Shown: positions 51,508-59,897 of the stretch, one piece after another
Layout: each line of letters starts with the position of its first letter
Numbering within the stretch: the stretch's first letter is position 1
From: Leucobacter celer subsp. astrifaciens
GTDB lineage: Bacteria > Actinomycetota > Actinomycetes > Actinomycetales > Microbacteriaceae
NCBI RefSeq assembly: GCF_001273835.1
Contig: NZ_JHEI01000133.1
Span: 124,001-188,000 of the forward strand
Length of the DNA: 64,000 nt
Reading direction: 5' to 3'
Notes under the pieces: model-generated
What the model was told of the DNA's origin: nothing
Seen by the model: the letters and a program-made list of their open reading frames with translations, nothing else
The model's database searches: none
Position numbers and translations under genes: made by a program

Positions 51508-53394
51508 CTATGCCTCGGTCGACCAGCGCCTCCCGGCGAGCGCCAGATCGGCCAGCTCGAGCATCCGATGCTGCCAGGCCTCCTCGACTGCGAGCCCGCT
51601 GGGCTCGTGACCCGCGTCGAACCAATCGAGCAGCACATCCCCGCCGGCCTCCCGCAAGCGGTCGGCGTAGTTCTGCGCCTGCACGGGCGGGGTGCGGGTG
51701 TCGCGAGCACCCTGGCAGAGCCAGGCCGATCCTCGTACCTCGGAGACGTAGCTGATCGCCGAGATCTTGGCGCAGGCCTCCTCGAAGGTGAGTTCGCTGT
51801 TCGAGAGCACGTTCTGCCACACCGGCCGGAGTGCGGCATTCATGTCGGCGAACGCCGCCTCCCAGTCGGCCATCGCGACGAAGGCGAAACCGCCCGCGAA
51901 CATCTCGGGCAGCCGTCCGAGCGAGAGCAGCGTGAGGTGCCCTCCGTAGGAAGGCCCGGAGATGAACGTCGACTCGGGTGCGGCGACGCCCAGCTCGCGA
52001 AGGCGGAGCACGCCCGCCCGCAGATCGGCGATCTCGCGGTCGCCGTGCCCGACCCAGAAGCCCTCGCGGAAGTCCCGGCCGAACAGCACCGAGCCGCGGT
52101 AGTTGATCGCGGCCACGGCGAAGCCCTCCGCGAGCCAGGCCTGCGCTGCGGGATCGTAGCCGTCGCTGGTCACGAGATTCGGCCCGCCGTGGATGATCAG
52201 CACGGTTCCGCGGGCCTCGCCCCTCGGCAACGCCCACCACAGCTGCACCGGGGTGCCGTCCTCGCTCGTCACCATCTCCGAGGTGAAGGGGATCCCCTCG
52301 GGCACGTCCGCCGGCTCGATGACGGTGCGGACTGCGCCGTCGATCGCGATCTCCACGACCGAGGCGGGTCGGTGCCAGGCCTGCTCCACCGAGAGCACGC
52401 GGCCGTCCTGGCCGAGGTACGACTGCGAGTAGTAGCTGAGCTCCGAGGCGACATCCGGCTGGGCGTAGCTGCCGGATCCCTCGCGCGCGACGCGAGCCTC
52501 GCCCGTGTCGGTATCGAGCACCAGGAGGCGCTGGATCCCCTCGTGGGTGTGCAGGAGGAGCACGCGAGAGGCCTGCGGGGACCAGTCGAGCGGATGCAGG
52601 TCTCCGGGGAACTCGGGCAGCGCGAAGTCGACCCGGTCGCCGTCGAGGGGAGACCAGATCGCCGGTCGTGCGTAGCCGCTCCGCTCGGTCGAGAGCAGCA
52701 CCCGCTGATCGTGGGCGAGCGGGGAGAACCTCACCGCGCGCACCGGCCCGCCGGCTTCGGTGTCGTCGCACACCGCGATGACCGCTCCGGTCGAGGTATC
52801 GATGCAGGTGACCGCGGTGCGGCGCCAGCCGGGATTGTGGTCGGTCGTGTCGACGGTCGCCACCGCGCCGTCGGCCGAGATGCGGCCCCACCAGCTCTCG
52901 TTCCTCGAGCTCCAGATCGTGCGAGGCGCGCCCCAGGGCGAGGCGGGTACGACCACCAGGTGGAAGCCGTCGTCGTCGACGGTCGTCGCGAGGAAGGCCA
53001 AGCCGTCCGCCGACAGATCCATGCCGCGAACGACGTAGGGCGCGTATCCGGGCGTCAGCTCGACGAGCTCCTCGCCCGTCGTCGACAGGGCGACGAGCCC
53101 GCCCACCTCGGAACCGCCGTCGTCGCTCAGGGTGACGACCCACTCGCCGTCGCGGGTGAGCAGCGCGTCGTAGCCGAGTTCGTAGGGCAGCTCGGGCGAC
53201 CAGCGGGCCTCGCCGCCGGCGGGATCCGACCGCCAGATCCGACCGCGCGAGTCCGCGGGCTGGTTCTCGATGACGAGCGCGGTGTCGGCGTCGCCGGCCA
53301 CCGGACGCACCGTCATCAGCTGCGGTGTGCGGAACCGCAGCACCCAGTCGGGTTCGCCCGCTGCGCGCGTCGTCTCGGAGGTCTCTTCAGTCAC
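51508..53394 (-). CDS. S9-family (prolyl oligopeptidase-like) serine peptidase
   Basis: 628 residues. An N-terminal beta-propeller of WD-like repeats (about 1-380) precedes an alpha/beta-hydrolase domain with catalytic Ser482 in SGPSYGGH, Asp565 in GARDTRTPP and His596 in DAGHEPSG; LIIHGGPN forms the oxyanion region. No signal peptide, so it is cytoplasmic. GTG 53394 overlaps the M20 stop (GTGA). It cleaves small peptides or acyl-amino compounds, and is the last gene of the hydrolase operon. Confidence 0.9.
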   Translation of the reverse strand: MTEETSETTRAAGEPDWVLRFRTPQLMTVRPVAGDADTALVIENQPADSRGRIWRSDPAGGEARWSPELPYELGYDALLTRDGEWVVTLSDDGGSEVGGLVALSTTGEELVELTPGYAPYVVRGMDLSADGLAFLATTVDDDGFHLVVVPASPWGAPRTIWSSRNESWWGRISADGAVATVDTTDHNPGWRRTAVTCIDTSTGAVIAVCDDTEAGGPVRAVRFSPLAHDQRVLLSTERSGYARPAIWSPLDGDRVDFALPEFPGDLHPLDWSPQASRVLLLHTHEGIQRLLVLDTDTGEARVAREGSGSYAQPDVASELSYYSQSYLGQDGRVLSVEQAWHRPASVVEIAIDGAVRTVIEPADVPEGIPFTSEMVTSEDGTPVQLWWALPRGEARGTVLIIHGGPNLVTSDGYDPAAQAWLAEGFAVAAINYRGSVLFGRDFREGFWVGHGDREIADLRAGVLRLRELGVAAPESTFISGPSYGGHLTLLSLGRLPEMFAGGFAFVAMADWEAAFADMNAALRPVWQNVLSNSELTFEEACAKISAISYVSEVRGSAWLCQGARDTRTPPVQAQNYADRLREAGGDVLLDWFDAGHEPSGLAVEEAWQHRMLELADLALAGRRWSTEA

Positions 53395-54536
53395 TGTGTG
53401 CTCCAATCTGCCACGGCTCCGTGGCGTGTGTAGGTCGCCTCGCCCACGGTTCTGAGGCGCTCGATGAGTCCTGCGGCGAGTTTCGAGCGCTCGACGATCG
53501 ACTCCAGCCGCACCCACTCGTGCGGTGCGTGCGCCCCGTCGCCGAGCGGACCGAGGCCGTCGAGCGTGGCGACCCCGAGACCGGCCGTGAAGTTGCCGTC
53601 CGAGCCGCCGCCCACGGCTGCGGCCTCGAGCGGAGGAAGCCCCAGCTCGTCGGCGACCGCGGCCGCGAGCTCGAAGAGCGGCTGCGCGTACTCCCGCTGC
53701 ATCGGGGGCCGATTGATCCCCCCTGTGAGCGAGAGTGTCACGCTCGGGTCGACGGGTGCGAGGGCCCGCATGAAGTCGTCGACGCGATGCAGCTCTTCGA
53801 GGCTCCACGCGCGAACATCGACCCCGGCCTCGGCGAGATCCGGCACGGTGTTCACTGTGGTGCCGGAGTGCAGCACCGTCGGCGTGACGTTCGTTCCGAG
53901 CTCGGGATCCGGGGCCTTGATGATCTCCAGCACCTGGCGCGACATCTCGATGAGCGCGTTCGCACCGAGCTCCGGCTCGAGGCCCGCATGGGCGGCGCGG
54001 CCGTGCGCGCGAAGCCGATAGATGCTCGCGCCCCGTCTCGCCACCTTGAGCGCTCCGTCGAGGCTCGGCTCGAAAATCAGCACGGCGCGCGAGCGCAGGG
54101 CGGCCTCCTCGATCAGCGCGCGCGAGGTGGTCGAGCCGGTCTCCTCGTCCGCGGTGAGGAGCAGTGCGACGTCGTCGAGCGATTCGAGCCGCTCGAGCGC
54201 GCCGATCGCGGCGACCGTGCCCGCCTTCATGTCGAAGGTTCCGGGACCGGACGCCCGGCCGTCGCTCACCCGGAACGGCATGGCGTCCAGGGTGCCGAGC
54301 GGCCAGACCGTATCGAGATGACCGAGAATCAGCACGCCCCCCTCCCGGACGGCGGGCCAGTAGAGGTGGCTGACGCCGTCGATCTTCCGCAGCTCGCCGG
54401 ACCGGCCGAACAGCGGCGAAGCCCAGGCGTCGATCAGGCGGAAGCACGCGGCGATCCCGGCGCGGTGCCCCGTCGGGGACTCGGTCTCGACGAGTTCGCG
54501 CAGCCGCGACTCGGCGAGGATGACGTCTGCGCTCAT
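53391..54536 (-). CDS. M20-family metallopeptidase (glutamate carboxypeptidase/ArgE-like)
   Basis: 381 residues. Zinc ligands and catalytic residues as in the family: His73 and Asp75 in LGHLDTVW, bridging Asp102 in GPGTFDMKAG, Glu131-132 in TADEETGS, then a dimerisation lid and C-terminal His in GAHAPHEW. Hydrolyses N-acyl amino acids, dipeptides or folate-like amides. It overlaps the alpha/beta hydrolase by 4 bases and the S9 gene by 4. Confidence 0.9.
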   Translation of the reverse strand: MSADVILAESRLRELVETESPTGHRAGIAACFRLIDAWASPLFGRSGELRKIDGVSHLYWPAVREGGVLILGHLDTVWPLGTLDAMPFRVSDGRASGPGTFDMKAGTVAAIGALERLESLDDVALLLTADEETGSTTSRALIEEAALRSRAVLIFEPSLDGALKVARRGASIYRLRAHGRAAHAGLEPELGANALIEMSRQVLEIIKAPDPELGTNVTPTVLHSGTTVNTVPDLAEAGVDVRAWSLEELHRVDDFMRALAPVDPSVTLSLTGGINRPPMQREYAQPLFELAAAVADELGLPPLEAAAVGGGSDGNFTAGLGVATLDGLGPLGDGAHAPHEWVRLESIVERSKLAAGLIERLRTVGEATYTRHGAVADWSTQ

Positions 54537-55465
54537 TCGGGTGCTCCTCGGTCGGCGGCGGGTCGGGGAGCGCCGTCGGCGGCTCCCGAGAAGAAGGCGG
54601 CGAGCTCGTCCGCGACCTCGTCGGGGACCTCCTCGGCGAGGTAGTGATCCGAGTGGAGGGCGCGTCCGCGCACGGAGGCCGCGCACCGTCGCCACACCTC
54701 CAGCACGTCGAAGTTCTTGCCGACGTACCCCTCCGAGCCCCAGAGCGCGAGCAGCGGCGCCTCGACGAGCCGACCGCGGTCGCGATCCTCGCGGTCGTGC
54801 TCGAGGTCGATCGACGCCGCCGACTGGTAGTCCGCCGTGGAGGCCTCGATCGCCCCCGGGCTCAGGAAGCAGCGCTCGTACTCGGCGTAGGCGTTGTCGT
54901 CGATCGGCCGGCCTCCGGCGTTCCGACCGTCGAATCGGCTCCGCAGCCAGGTGGTCGGATCCGCGGCGAGCAGGCGCTCGGGTACCCCGTTGCGCAGCGC
55001 GAGGAAGAACCAGTGGAAGTAGGAGGACGCCATGGCGCGATCGACGTGCTCGAACATGTGCAGAGTCGGCACGATATCGAGCACCGCGATGCGCTCGACC
55101 GCCTCGGGTGCGTCGAGGGCCATGCGGTGAGCCACCCGTCCGCCCCGGTCGTGGCCGGCGACCCCGAAGCGTTCGAAACCGAGCGACCGCATGAGCGCGA
55201 GCTGATCCGCGGCCATGCTGCGCTTGGAGTAGGTGCTGCCGTCGGACGCGGGCTGCGGCTTGCCGGAATCTCCGTATCCGCGGAGGTCCGCGAGCACGAC
55301 GGTGTGATGCTCCGCGAGCCGCGGGGCGACCAGGTGCCACATGCGTCTGGTCTGCGGGTACCCGTGCAGGAGCAGCAGGGGAGACCCCGACCCTCCGACC
55401 GTCGCCGTGATCGCCAGATCATCGTGGTAGAAGCGGAGCGGTTCGAAATCCGCGGTGATCGTCAT
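54533..55465 (-). CDS. Alpha/beta hydrolase, fluoroacetate dehalogenase-like
   Basis: 310 residues. The nucleophile motif is GHDRGGRVAHRM with Asp106; Asp130 (VLDIVPTL) and His274 (SDHYLAEE) complete the triad, and Arg107, Arg110, His151, Trp152 and Tyr213 match the carboxylate- and halide-binding residues of fluoroacetate dehalogenases, with a nearly constant offset for those up to Trp152. HGYPQTRRMW and DLRGYGDSGKP are also typical. The family hydrolyses fluoroacetate and haloacetates, and some relatives are epoxide hydrolases. It is first in the operon with the two peptidases, 27 bases after a shared operator. Confidence 0.85.
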   Translation of the reverse strand: MTITADFEPLRFYHDDLAITATVGGSGSPLLLLHGYPQTRRMWHLVAPRLAEHHTVVLADLRGYGDSGKPQPASDGSTYSKRSMAADQLALMRSLGFERFGVAGHDRGGRVAHRMALDAPEAVERIAVLDIVPTLHMFEHVDRAMASSYFHWFFLALRNGVPERLLAADPTTWLRSRFDGRNAGGRPIDDNAYAEYERCFLSPGAIEASTADYQSAASIDLEHDREDRDRGRLVEAPLLALWGSEGYVGKNFDVLEVWRRCAASVRGRALHSDHYLAEEVPDEVADELAAFFSGAADGAPRPAADRGAPE

Positions 55466-55491
55466 CGACCCTCCCTGATAACAAGCTTTGT

Positions 55492-55508
55492 AGTCAATTA
55501 CATAGACT
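55492..55508. promoter_or_regulatory. Operator-like sequence before the hydrolase operon, shared with 50519-50534
   Basis: AGTCAATTACATAGACT, with outer arms AGTC and GACT symmetric, 27 bases before the alpha/beta hydrolase start. The near-identical element at the tetR/importer promoter (reverse complement) ties the two units together. Confidence 0.6.
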
Positions 55509-55576
55509 AACTCATTGCGCGCGAGAAATGCAGGTGCGTCTCGAGTTTTCTCGGAGCGGTCTCGGCATCGAGGTCA

Positions 55577-55693
55577 GGCAGGGCCGGGTTGGGTCGGGCG
55601 GAGCCGGGCGGCATCCGGCAGGGCCGGGCCAGGCCGGGTGAGGCAGGGCCGGGCAGCGCAGGCCGGATCCGGCAGGGCCGCGCGGGCCGGGTC
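55577..55693. repeat. G-rich noncoding repeats (GGCAGGGCCGGG)
   Basis: In a 309-base gap between the hydrolase operon and the E2 gene, GGCAGGGCCGGG or a close variant begins at 55577, 55617, 55642 and 55671, separated by G-rich filler. I see no gene here. Confidence 0.5.
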
Positions 55694-55774
55694 CTGCAAG
55701 GACGAGGCCGGAGAGGATCGGGCGGGCTCCGGCAGCGACGCGGCGCTACGGGAGCCGGCCCGTCGCGAGAGCGC

Positions 55775-57127
55775 TCACGCGAGCAGCATGGCTCGCGCCG
55801 GAGACTCGAGGAGATCGCCGACGATCTTCAGGAAGCGCGAGCTCTCGGCGCCGTCGATGACGCGGTGATCGAACGACAGGCTGAGCGTCAGCACATCGCG
55901 CAGCTCGATGCCGCCACGATGCTCCCACGGCCGACGCCGAACCGCGCCCACCGCGAGGATGCCCGCCTGGCCGGGAGGCAGGATTGGCGTGCCGGTATCG
56001 ACGCCGAACACGCCGACGTTCGTGATCGAGAACGTGCCGCCGGCGAGGCTCTGCGGGGTCGTCTTCCCGGATCGCGCCGCTGCGGTCAGATCCCGCAGCT
56101 CGTCGGCCAGCTCCGTGAGCGACAAGCGGTCCGCGCCGTGGATGTTCGGCAGCAGCAGCCCGCGGTCGGTCGCCGCCGCGATGCCGAGGTCCACGGAGTC
56201 GAACTGCAGGATCTCACCCGCGTCGCCGTCCCACCGCGCGTTGACCTCGGGAACCTCCCGCAGCGCGAGGCACACCGCCCTGGCGACCACGGCGAGCAGC
56301 CCGATCCGATGCTCGGAGACCGTTCGGTCGGCGCCGAGCGAGGAGATGAACTCCGTGGACCCGGTCGCGTCGACCGTGTAGAACACCGTCGCCTGCGGGG
56401 CCGTGAACGCGCTCTGCACCATGGCTTCCGCGGTGTGCTTGCGCACTCCTGTCACCGGGATCCGGATCGTCCCGTCCGGCTGCGCGGTCGCGGTCGACGG
56501 CGTGGAGTCCTCGTGGTCGGAGCGAGGCGGGGCGCCCGCGCCGACGTGGCGGTCCACATCATCGCGGGTGATGAGCCGATCGCCGACGGAGTCCGCGATC
56601 GCTGCGAGATCGACCCCGCTGCGGCGCGCGTAGACGCGAACCGGCGGTGTGGCCCGCGGGCGGCGCCGCCGTTCGGGCTCGCCGGCCGGGGCGTGCGCAG
56701 GCGCCGGTGCGGCACTCCGGATGCGTCTGCGCCGAGCGGGGCGCACCGACGTCGTGGCGGCCGCCCCGTACCCGACGAGCGTGGGCTCGGGTGCCGCGTC
56801 CGCGGTGCCGTCCGCCGTGCCGTCCCCCGAGTCCGCCGCACGCGGGGATGAGCCCTCCGGCCCGGTGCCGACCGCCCCGTCATCCGCGCCCTCGACCTCG
56901 AACGAGATCAGTGGCGAACCGACCTCCACGGTGTCGCCGACCTGGGCGTGCAGCCGCGCCGCGATGCCGGCGTGGGGAGACGGGATCTCGACGATCGCCT
57001 TCGCGGTCTCCATCTCGGCCAGCGGCTGATTCAGGGCGACCGCGTCGCCCGCCTCGACGAACCACTGCACGACCCTCGCCTCGACGAGCCCTTCGCCGAG
57101 GTCGGGGAGCAGGAAGACGGTGCTCAT
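55775..57127 (-). CDS. Dihydrolipoamide acyltransferase (E2) of a 2-oxo acid dehydrogenase
   Basis: 450 residues. Lipoyl domain with the attachment Lys43 in EMETAKAIVEIP; a Pro/Ala/Gly-rich linker (about 80-150); peripheral subunit-binding domain VRVYARRSGVDLAAIADSVG; and the catalytic core ending LSLSFDHRVIDGAESSRFL, with the acyltransferase His/Asp. One lipoyl domain is the form usual in branched-chain enzymes. It overlaps E1-beta by 4 bases. No E3 gene is present in the window, so dihydrolipoamide dehydrogenase must come from elsewhere. Confidence 0.92.
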   Translation of the reverse strand: MSTVFLLPDLGEGLVEARVVQWFVEAGDAVALNQPLAEMETAKAIVEIPSPHAGIAARLHAQVGDTVEVGSPLISFEVEGADDGAVGTGPEGSSPRAADSGDGTADGTADAAPEPTLVGYGAAATTSVRPARRRRIRSAAPAPAHAPAGEPERRRRPRATPPVRVYARRSGVDLAAIADSVGDRLITRDDVDRHVGAGAPPRSDHEDSTPSTATAQPDGTIRIPVTGVRKHTAEAMVQSAFTAPQATVFYTVDATGSTEFISSLGADRTVSEHRIGLLAVVARAVCLALREVPEVNARWDGDAGEILQFDSVDLGIAAATDRGLLLPNIHGADRLSLTELADELRDLTAAARSGKTTPQSLAGGTFSITNVGVFGVDTGTPILPPGQAGILAVGAVRRRPWEHRGGIELRDVLTLSLSFDHRVIDGAESSRFLKIVGDLLESPARAMLLA

Positions 57128-58137
57128 CGGTCCGCTCCCGTCTGCTCGCCCAGCGGCACCATGACCTGATCCACCGCGTGCAGAATGCGGTCGAGGTCGG
57201 GCAGGTGGTGCTTCTCGAGCTTCGCCGGCGGGTACGGGATATCGTGACCCGTCACTCGGCGCGGCGCCGCCTCGAGGTATTCGAAGTCGCGTTCGACGAT
57301 GGAGGCGATGAGTTCTGCGGCGGGGCCCGCCTCTCGAGAGGCCTCGTGCACGACTACCACACGGCCGGTGCGCGAGACGGAATCCGAGATGGTGTCGTAA
57401 TCCACCGGGGAGAGCGAACGGAGGTCGATGACCTCGATCGAGATCCCCTCATCGGCAGCCGCCACCGCGGCGTCGAGGGCGGTGGGGACGAGCGCGCCGT
57501 ACGCGAGCAGCGTGACGTCGCCGCCTGTTCGCAGCACCCTCGCCGTGTCCGTCGCGGGGAGCTCCGCGATGCTGCGATGCGTCGTCGCGGGACTCTTCGA
57601 GTGGTAGAGGCGCTTCGGCTCGAGGAAGACGACCGGGTCGTCCGAGGCGATCGCCCGGCGCAGTGCATCGTAGGCGTCCTGCCCGTTCGAGACCACCACC
57701 ACCCGCAGACCGGCGGTGTGCATGAAGTACGCCTCGGGAGACTCGGAGTGATGCTCCGCGGCTCCGATGCCGCCCGCCCAGGGGATCCGCACGGTCACCG
57801 GCATCTTCACACGCCCGCGGGTGCGCGCGTGCAGCTTCGCGAGCTGCGACACGATCTGGTCGAAGGCCGGGTACACGAAACCGTCGAACTGGATCTCGAC
57901 GACCGGCCGGAACCCGCGGAACGCGAGCCCGATCGCGGTGCCGACGATGCCGGACTCGGCGAGCGGGGTGTCGATGACCCGCCGCTCACCGAACTCCTCG
58001 AGCAGGCCGTCCGTGATCCTGAATACGCCGCCGAGCTTGCCGATGTCCTCGCCGAGCAGCACCACCCGGTCGTCTTCCCGCAGCGCGTCGCGCAGGGCGG
58101 CGGTGAGCGCCTTCGCGACGGTCGTCGTCTCCGTCAT
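57124..58137 (-). CDS. 2-oxo acid dehydrogenase E1 beta subunit
   Basis: 337 residues. LREDDRVVLLGEDIGKLGGV, then RVIDTPLAESGIVGTAIGLA (with the conserved Glu for thiamine diphosphate), MPVTVRIPWAGGIGAAEHHS and HEASREAGPAAELI. It matches BkdA2/PdhB. Starts in the E1-alpha stop and overlaps E2. Decarboxylates branched-chain 2-oxo acids or pyruvate with E1-alpha. Confidence 0.92.
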   Translation of the reverse strand: MTETTTVAKALTAALRDALREDDRVVLLGEDIGKLGGVFRITDGLLEEFGERRVIDTPLAESGIVGTAIGLAFRGFRPVVEIQFDGFVYPAFDQIVSQLAKLHARTRGRVKMPVTVRIPWAGGIGAAEHHSESPEAYFMHTAGLRVVVVSNGQDAYDALRRAIASDDPVVFLEPKRLYHSKSPATTHRSIAELPATDTARVLRTGGDVTLLAYGALVPTALDAAVAAADEGISIEVIDLRSLSPVDYDTISDSVSRTGRVVVVHEASREAGPAAELIASIVERDFEYLEAAPRRVTGHDIPYPPAKLEKHHLPDLDRILHAVDQVMVPLGEQTGADR

Positions 58138-59252
58138 TGGTCATCCTCCGGTTCGAAACTCGAGAGATAGGCGGCGTAGGCATCGCGCTGCCGGGCGAGC
58201 TCGCGGTGGGGCTCCGCGTAGACGTGGTCGAAGAGCGACAGGGGCGGCGGGGTCTCCATCGAGATGCAGGCGGCGCGCATGTCCATGGCCAGCTGCTCGC
58301 CGTCGGCGAGGATCTGCCGGTGCTGATCGTCGTCTAGCGCGTCGATCTCGCGCAGGTGCGTCTCGAGCCGGAGCAGGGGGTCGCGGCGGGTCCAGGCCTC
58401 GAGCTCGTCGGCCGATCGGTATCGGGTGGGGTCGTCCGCCGTCGTGTGCGGTCCGAGCCGATACGTGACGGCCTCGATGAAGGCCGGCCCCCGGCCGGAG
58501 CGCGCATGATCGGCGGCCCAGCGCATCGCGGCGAAGCAGGCGAGCACGTCGTTGCCGTCGATGCGGATGCTCGGCACGCCGAAGCCCGCTGCGCGCTGCG
58601 CGAGGGAGTACTTCGACTGGAGCGCCACGGGCTCCGAGATCGCCCACTGGTTGTTCTGGCACATGAAGACGGCAGGCACCTCGTAGCTCGCGGCGAAGAC
58701 GAGTGCTTCGTTCACGTCGCCCTCGCTGGTCGCGCCGTCGCCGAAGTAGGCGGCGGAGATCTGCTCGCCGCCGTCGATGCTGATGCCCAGCGCGTAGCCG
58801 ACCGCGTGCAGGGTCTGCGCGCCGATGACGATCTGCATCGGGGCGATGGAGAGTTCGGCCGGGTCGTGACCGGATCCCGACTCTCCGCGCCACATGCGCA
58901 CGAAATCGCCCGGAGCCCCACCGCGAGCGTAGACGAGTCCGAGTTCGCGGTAGCTGGTGAAGAGGAAGTCGTCATCGCGCAGAGCGCGGACGGTGCCGAT
59001 CTGCGCCGCCTCCTGGCCCCTGCACGGGGGCCAGAGTCCCAGCTGCCCCTGCCGCTGCAGGGACACGCCTTCCGTGTCGATCCGCCGCAGAATCGACATG
59101 TCGCGGTAGAGCCCGCGCAACCGGTCCCCGTCGAGCTCCTCGACATAGGAGTCGAGCCTGCTGCCGGCGACGCGCGCGCCTGCTGCGTCGAGCAGCACCT
59201 CGCAGTCCTCCAGCACGTGGTCGTACGGGTGAGCTTCATGCAACGGCGCCAT
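58134..59252 (-). CDS. 2-oxo acid dehydrogenase E1 alpha subunit (branched-chain type)
   Basis: 372 residues. GLWPPCRGQEAAQIGTVRAL, then YFGDGATSEGDVNEALVFAA and ending with NNQWAIS (the ThDP-Mg motif), and RLGPHTTADDPTRYRS, which is characteristic of branched-chain E1-alpha. GGAGGAAC precedes ATG 59252. First gene of the E1-alpha, E1-beta, E2 operon. Divergent lrp regulator suggests leucine or another branched-chain amino acid as signal. Confidence 0.92.
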   Translation of the reverse strand: MAPLHEAHPYDHVLEDCEVLLDAAGARVAGSRLDSYVEELDGDRLRGLYRDMSILRRIDTEGVSLQRQGQLGLWPPCRGQEAAQIGTVRALRDDDFLFTSYRELGLVYARGGAPGDFVRMWRGESGSGHDPAELSIAPMQIVIGAQTLHAVGYALGISIDGGEQISAAYFGDGATSEGDVNEALVFAASYEVPAVFMCQNNQWAISEPVALQSKYSLAQRAAGFGVPSIRIDGNDVLACFAAMRWAADHARSGRGPAFIEAVTYRLGPHTTADDPTRYRSADELEAWTRRDPLLRLETHLREIDALDDDQHRQILADGEQLAMDMRAACISMETPPPLSLFDHVYAEPHRELARQRDAYAAYLSSFEPEDDQ

Positions 59253-59355
59253 CGTCGTTCCTCCAGGAAGTGCACTGGGCCGAATCCCGGGGGCTCACAC
59301 GCTCCCACCTTCGCGACCGCAGTGTTCTTTCGAAGATAAGTCGCCTTCATCAGTC

Positions 59356-59372
59356 TGCACAAGTTATGCGCA
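59356..59372. promoter_or_regulatory. Possible Lrp operator in the divergent bkd/lrp region
   Basis: TGCACA-agtta-TGCGCA is a near-perfect inverted repeat (5 of 6 arm bases) between the two start codons, in a locally AT-rich stretch with several A-runs downstream, as expected for Lrp-type sites. Confidence 0.45.
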
Positions 59373-59428
59373 AAAATCTCAACACTCTGCTCAATATCTC
59401 CTTGTCATGACCGCTAGAATGAAGCACT

Positions 59429-59887
59429 ATGATCAAGATGGATCGAGTCGATCGGGCGCTGCTGGCCGCACTCGCGAAGGACCCGCGAGCGACGGTCGTC
59501 GCGCTCGCCGATCAGCTGAACGTCTCCCGCAACACGGTGCAGGCGCGCATGGTGAAGCTCGAGAGCAGCGGGGCGATTCTCGGCTACGAGCGCGCGTTCT
59601 CTCCCGGCCCCTGGGGGTACCCGCTGCAGGCGTTCCTCAGCATCGGGGTGCGGCAGGCCCGGCTGCCGCAGATCGTCGAACTGCTCGGCGAGATCCCGGA
59701 GGTGCTGCAGGTGCACGGGTTGAGCGGTCGTGTCGACCTGATGGCCCTGGTCGCGTGTCGCGACACCTCGCATCTGTTCGACCTCGACGCGAGCATCCTC
59801 GGCATCGACGGCGTCGAGCGCACCGAGACCGCGTTCGTGATGCGCGAGCTCGTGCCGTACCGCGTGCTGGGGCTGGTCGAGCAGTAG
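59429..59887 (+). CDS. Lrp/AsnC-family transcriptional regulator
   Basis: 152 residues. N-terminal helix-turn-helix DRVDRALLAALAKDPRATVV, then LADQLNVSRNTVQARMVKLE, and the RAM effector domain QAFLSIGVRQARLPQIVELL with VLQVHGLSGRVDLMALV. Divergent from the 2-oxo acid dehydrogenase operon, so it most likely activates it in response to branched-chain amino acids, as BkdR does in other bacteria. The start has only a weak Shine-Dalgarno site. Confidence 0.9.
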   Translation: MIKMDRVDRALLAALAKDPRATVVALADQLNVSRNTVQARMVKLESSGAILGYERAFSPGPWGYPLQAFLSIGVRQARLPQIVELLGEIPEVLQVHGLSGRVDLMALVACRDTSHLFDLDASILGIDGVERTETAFVMRELVPYRVLGLVEQ

Positions 59888-59897
59888 CCCGCCGGGC

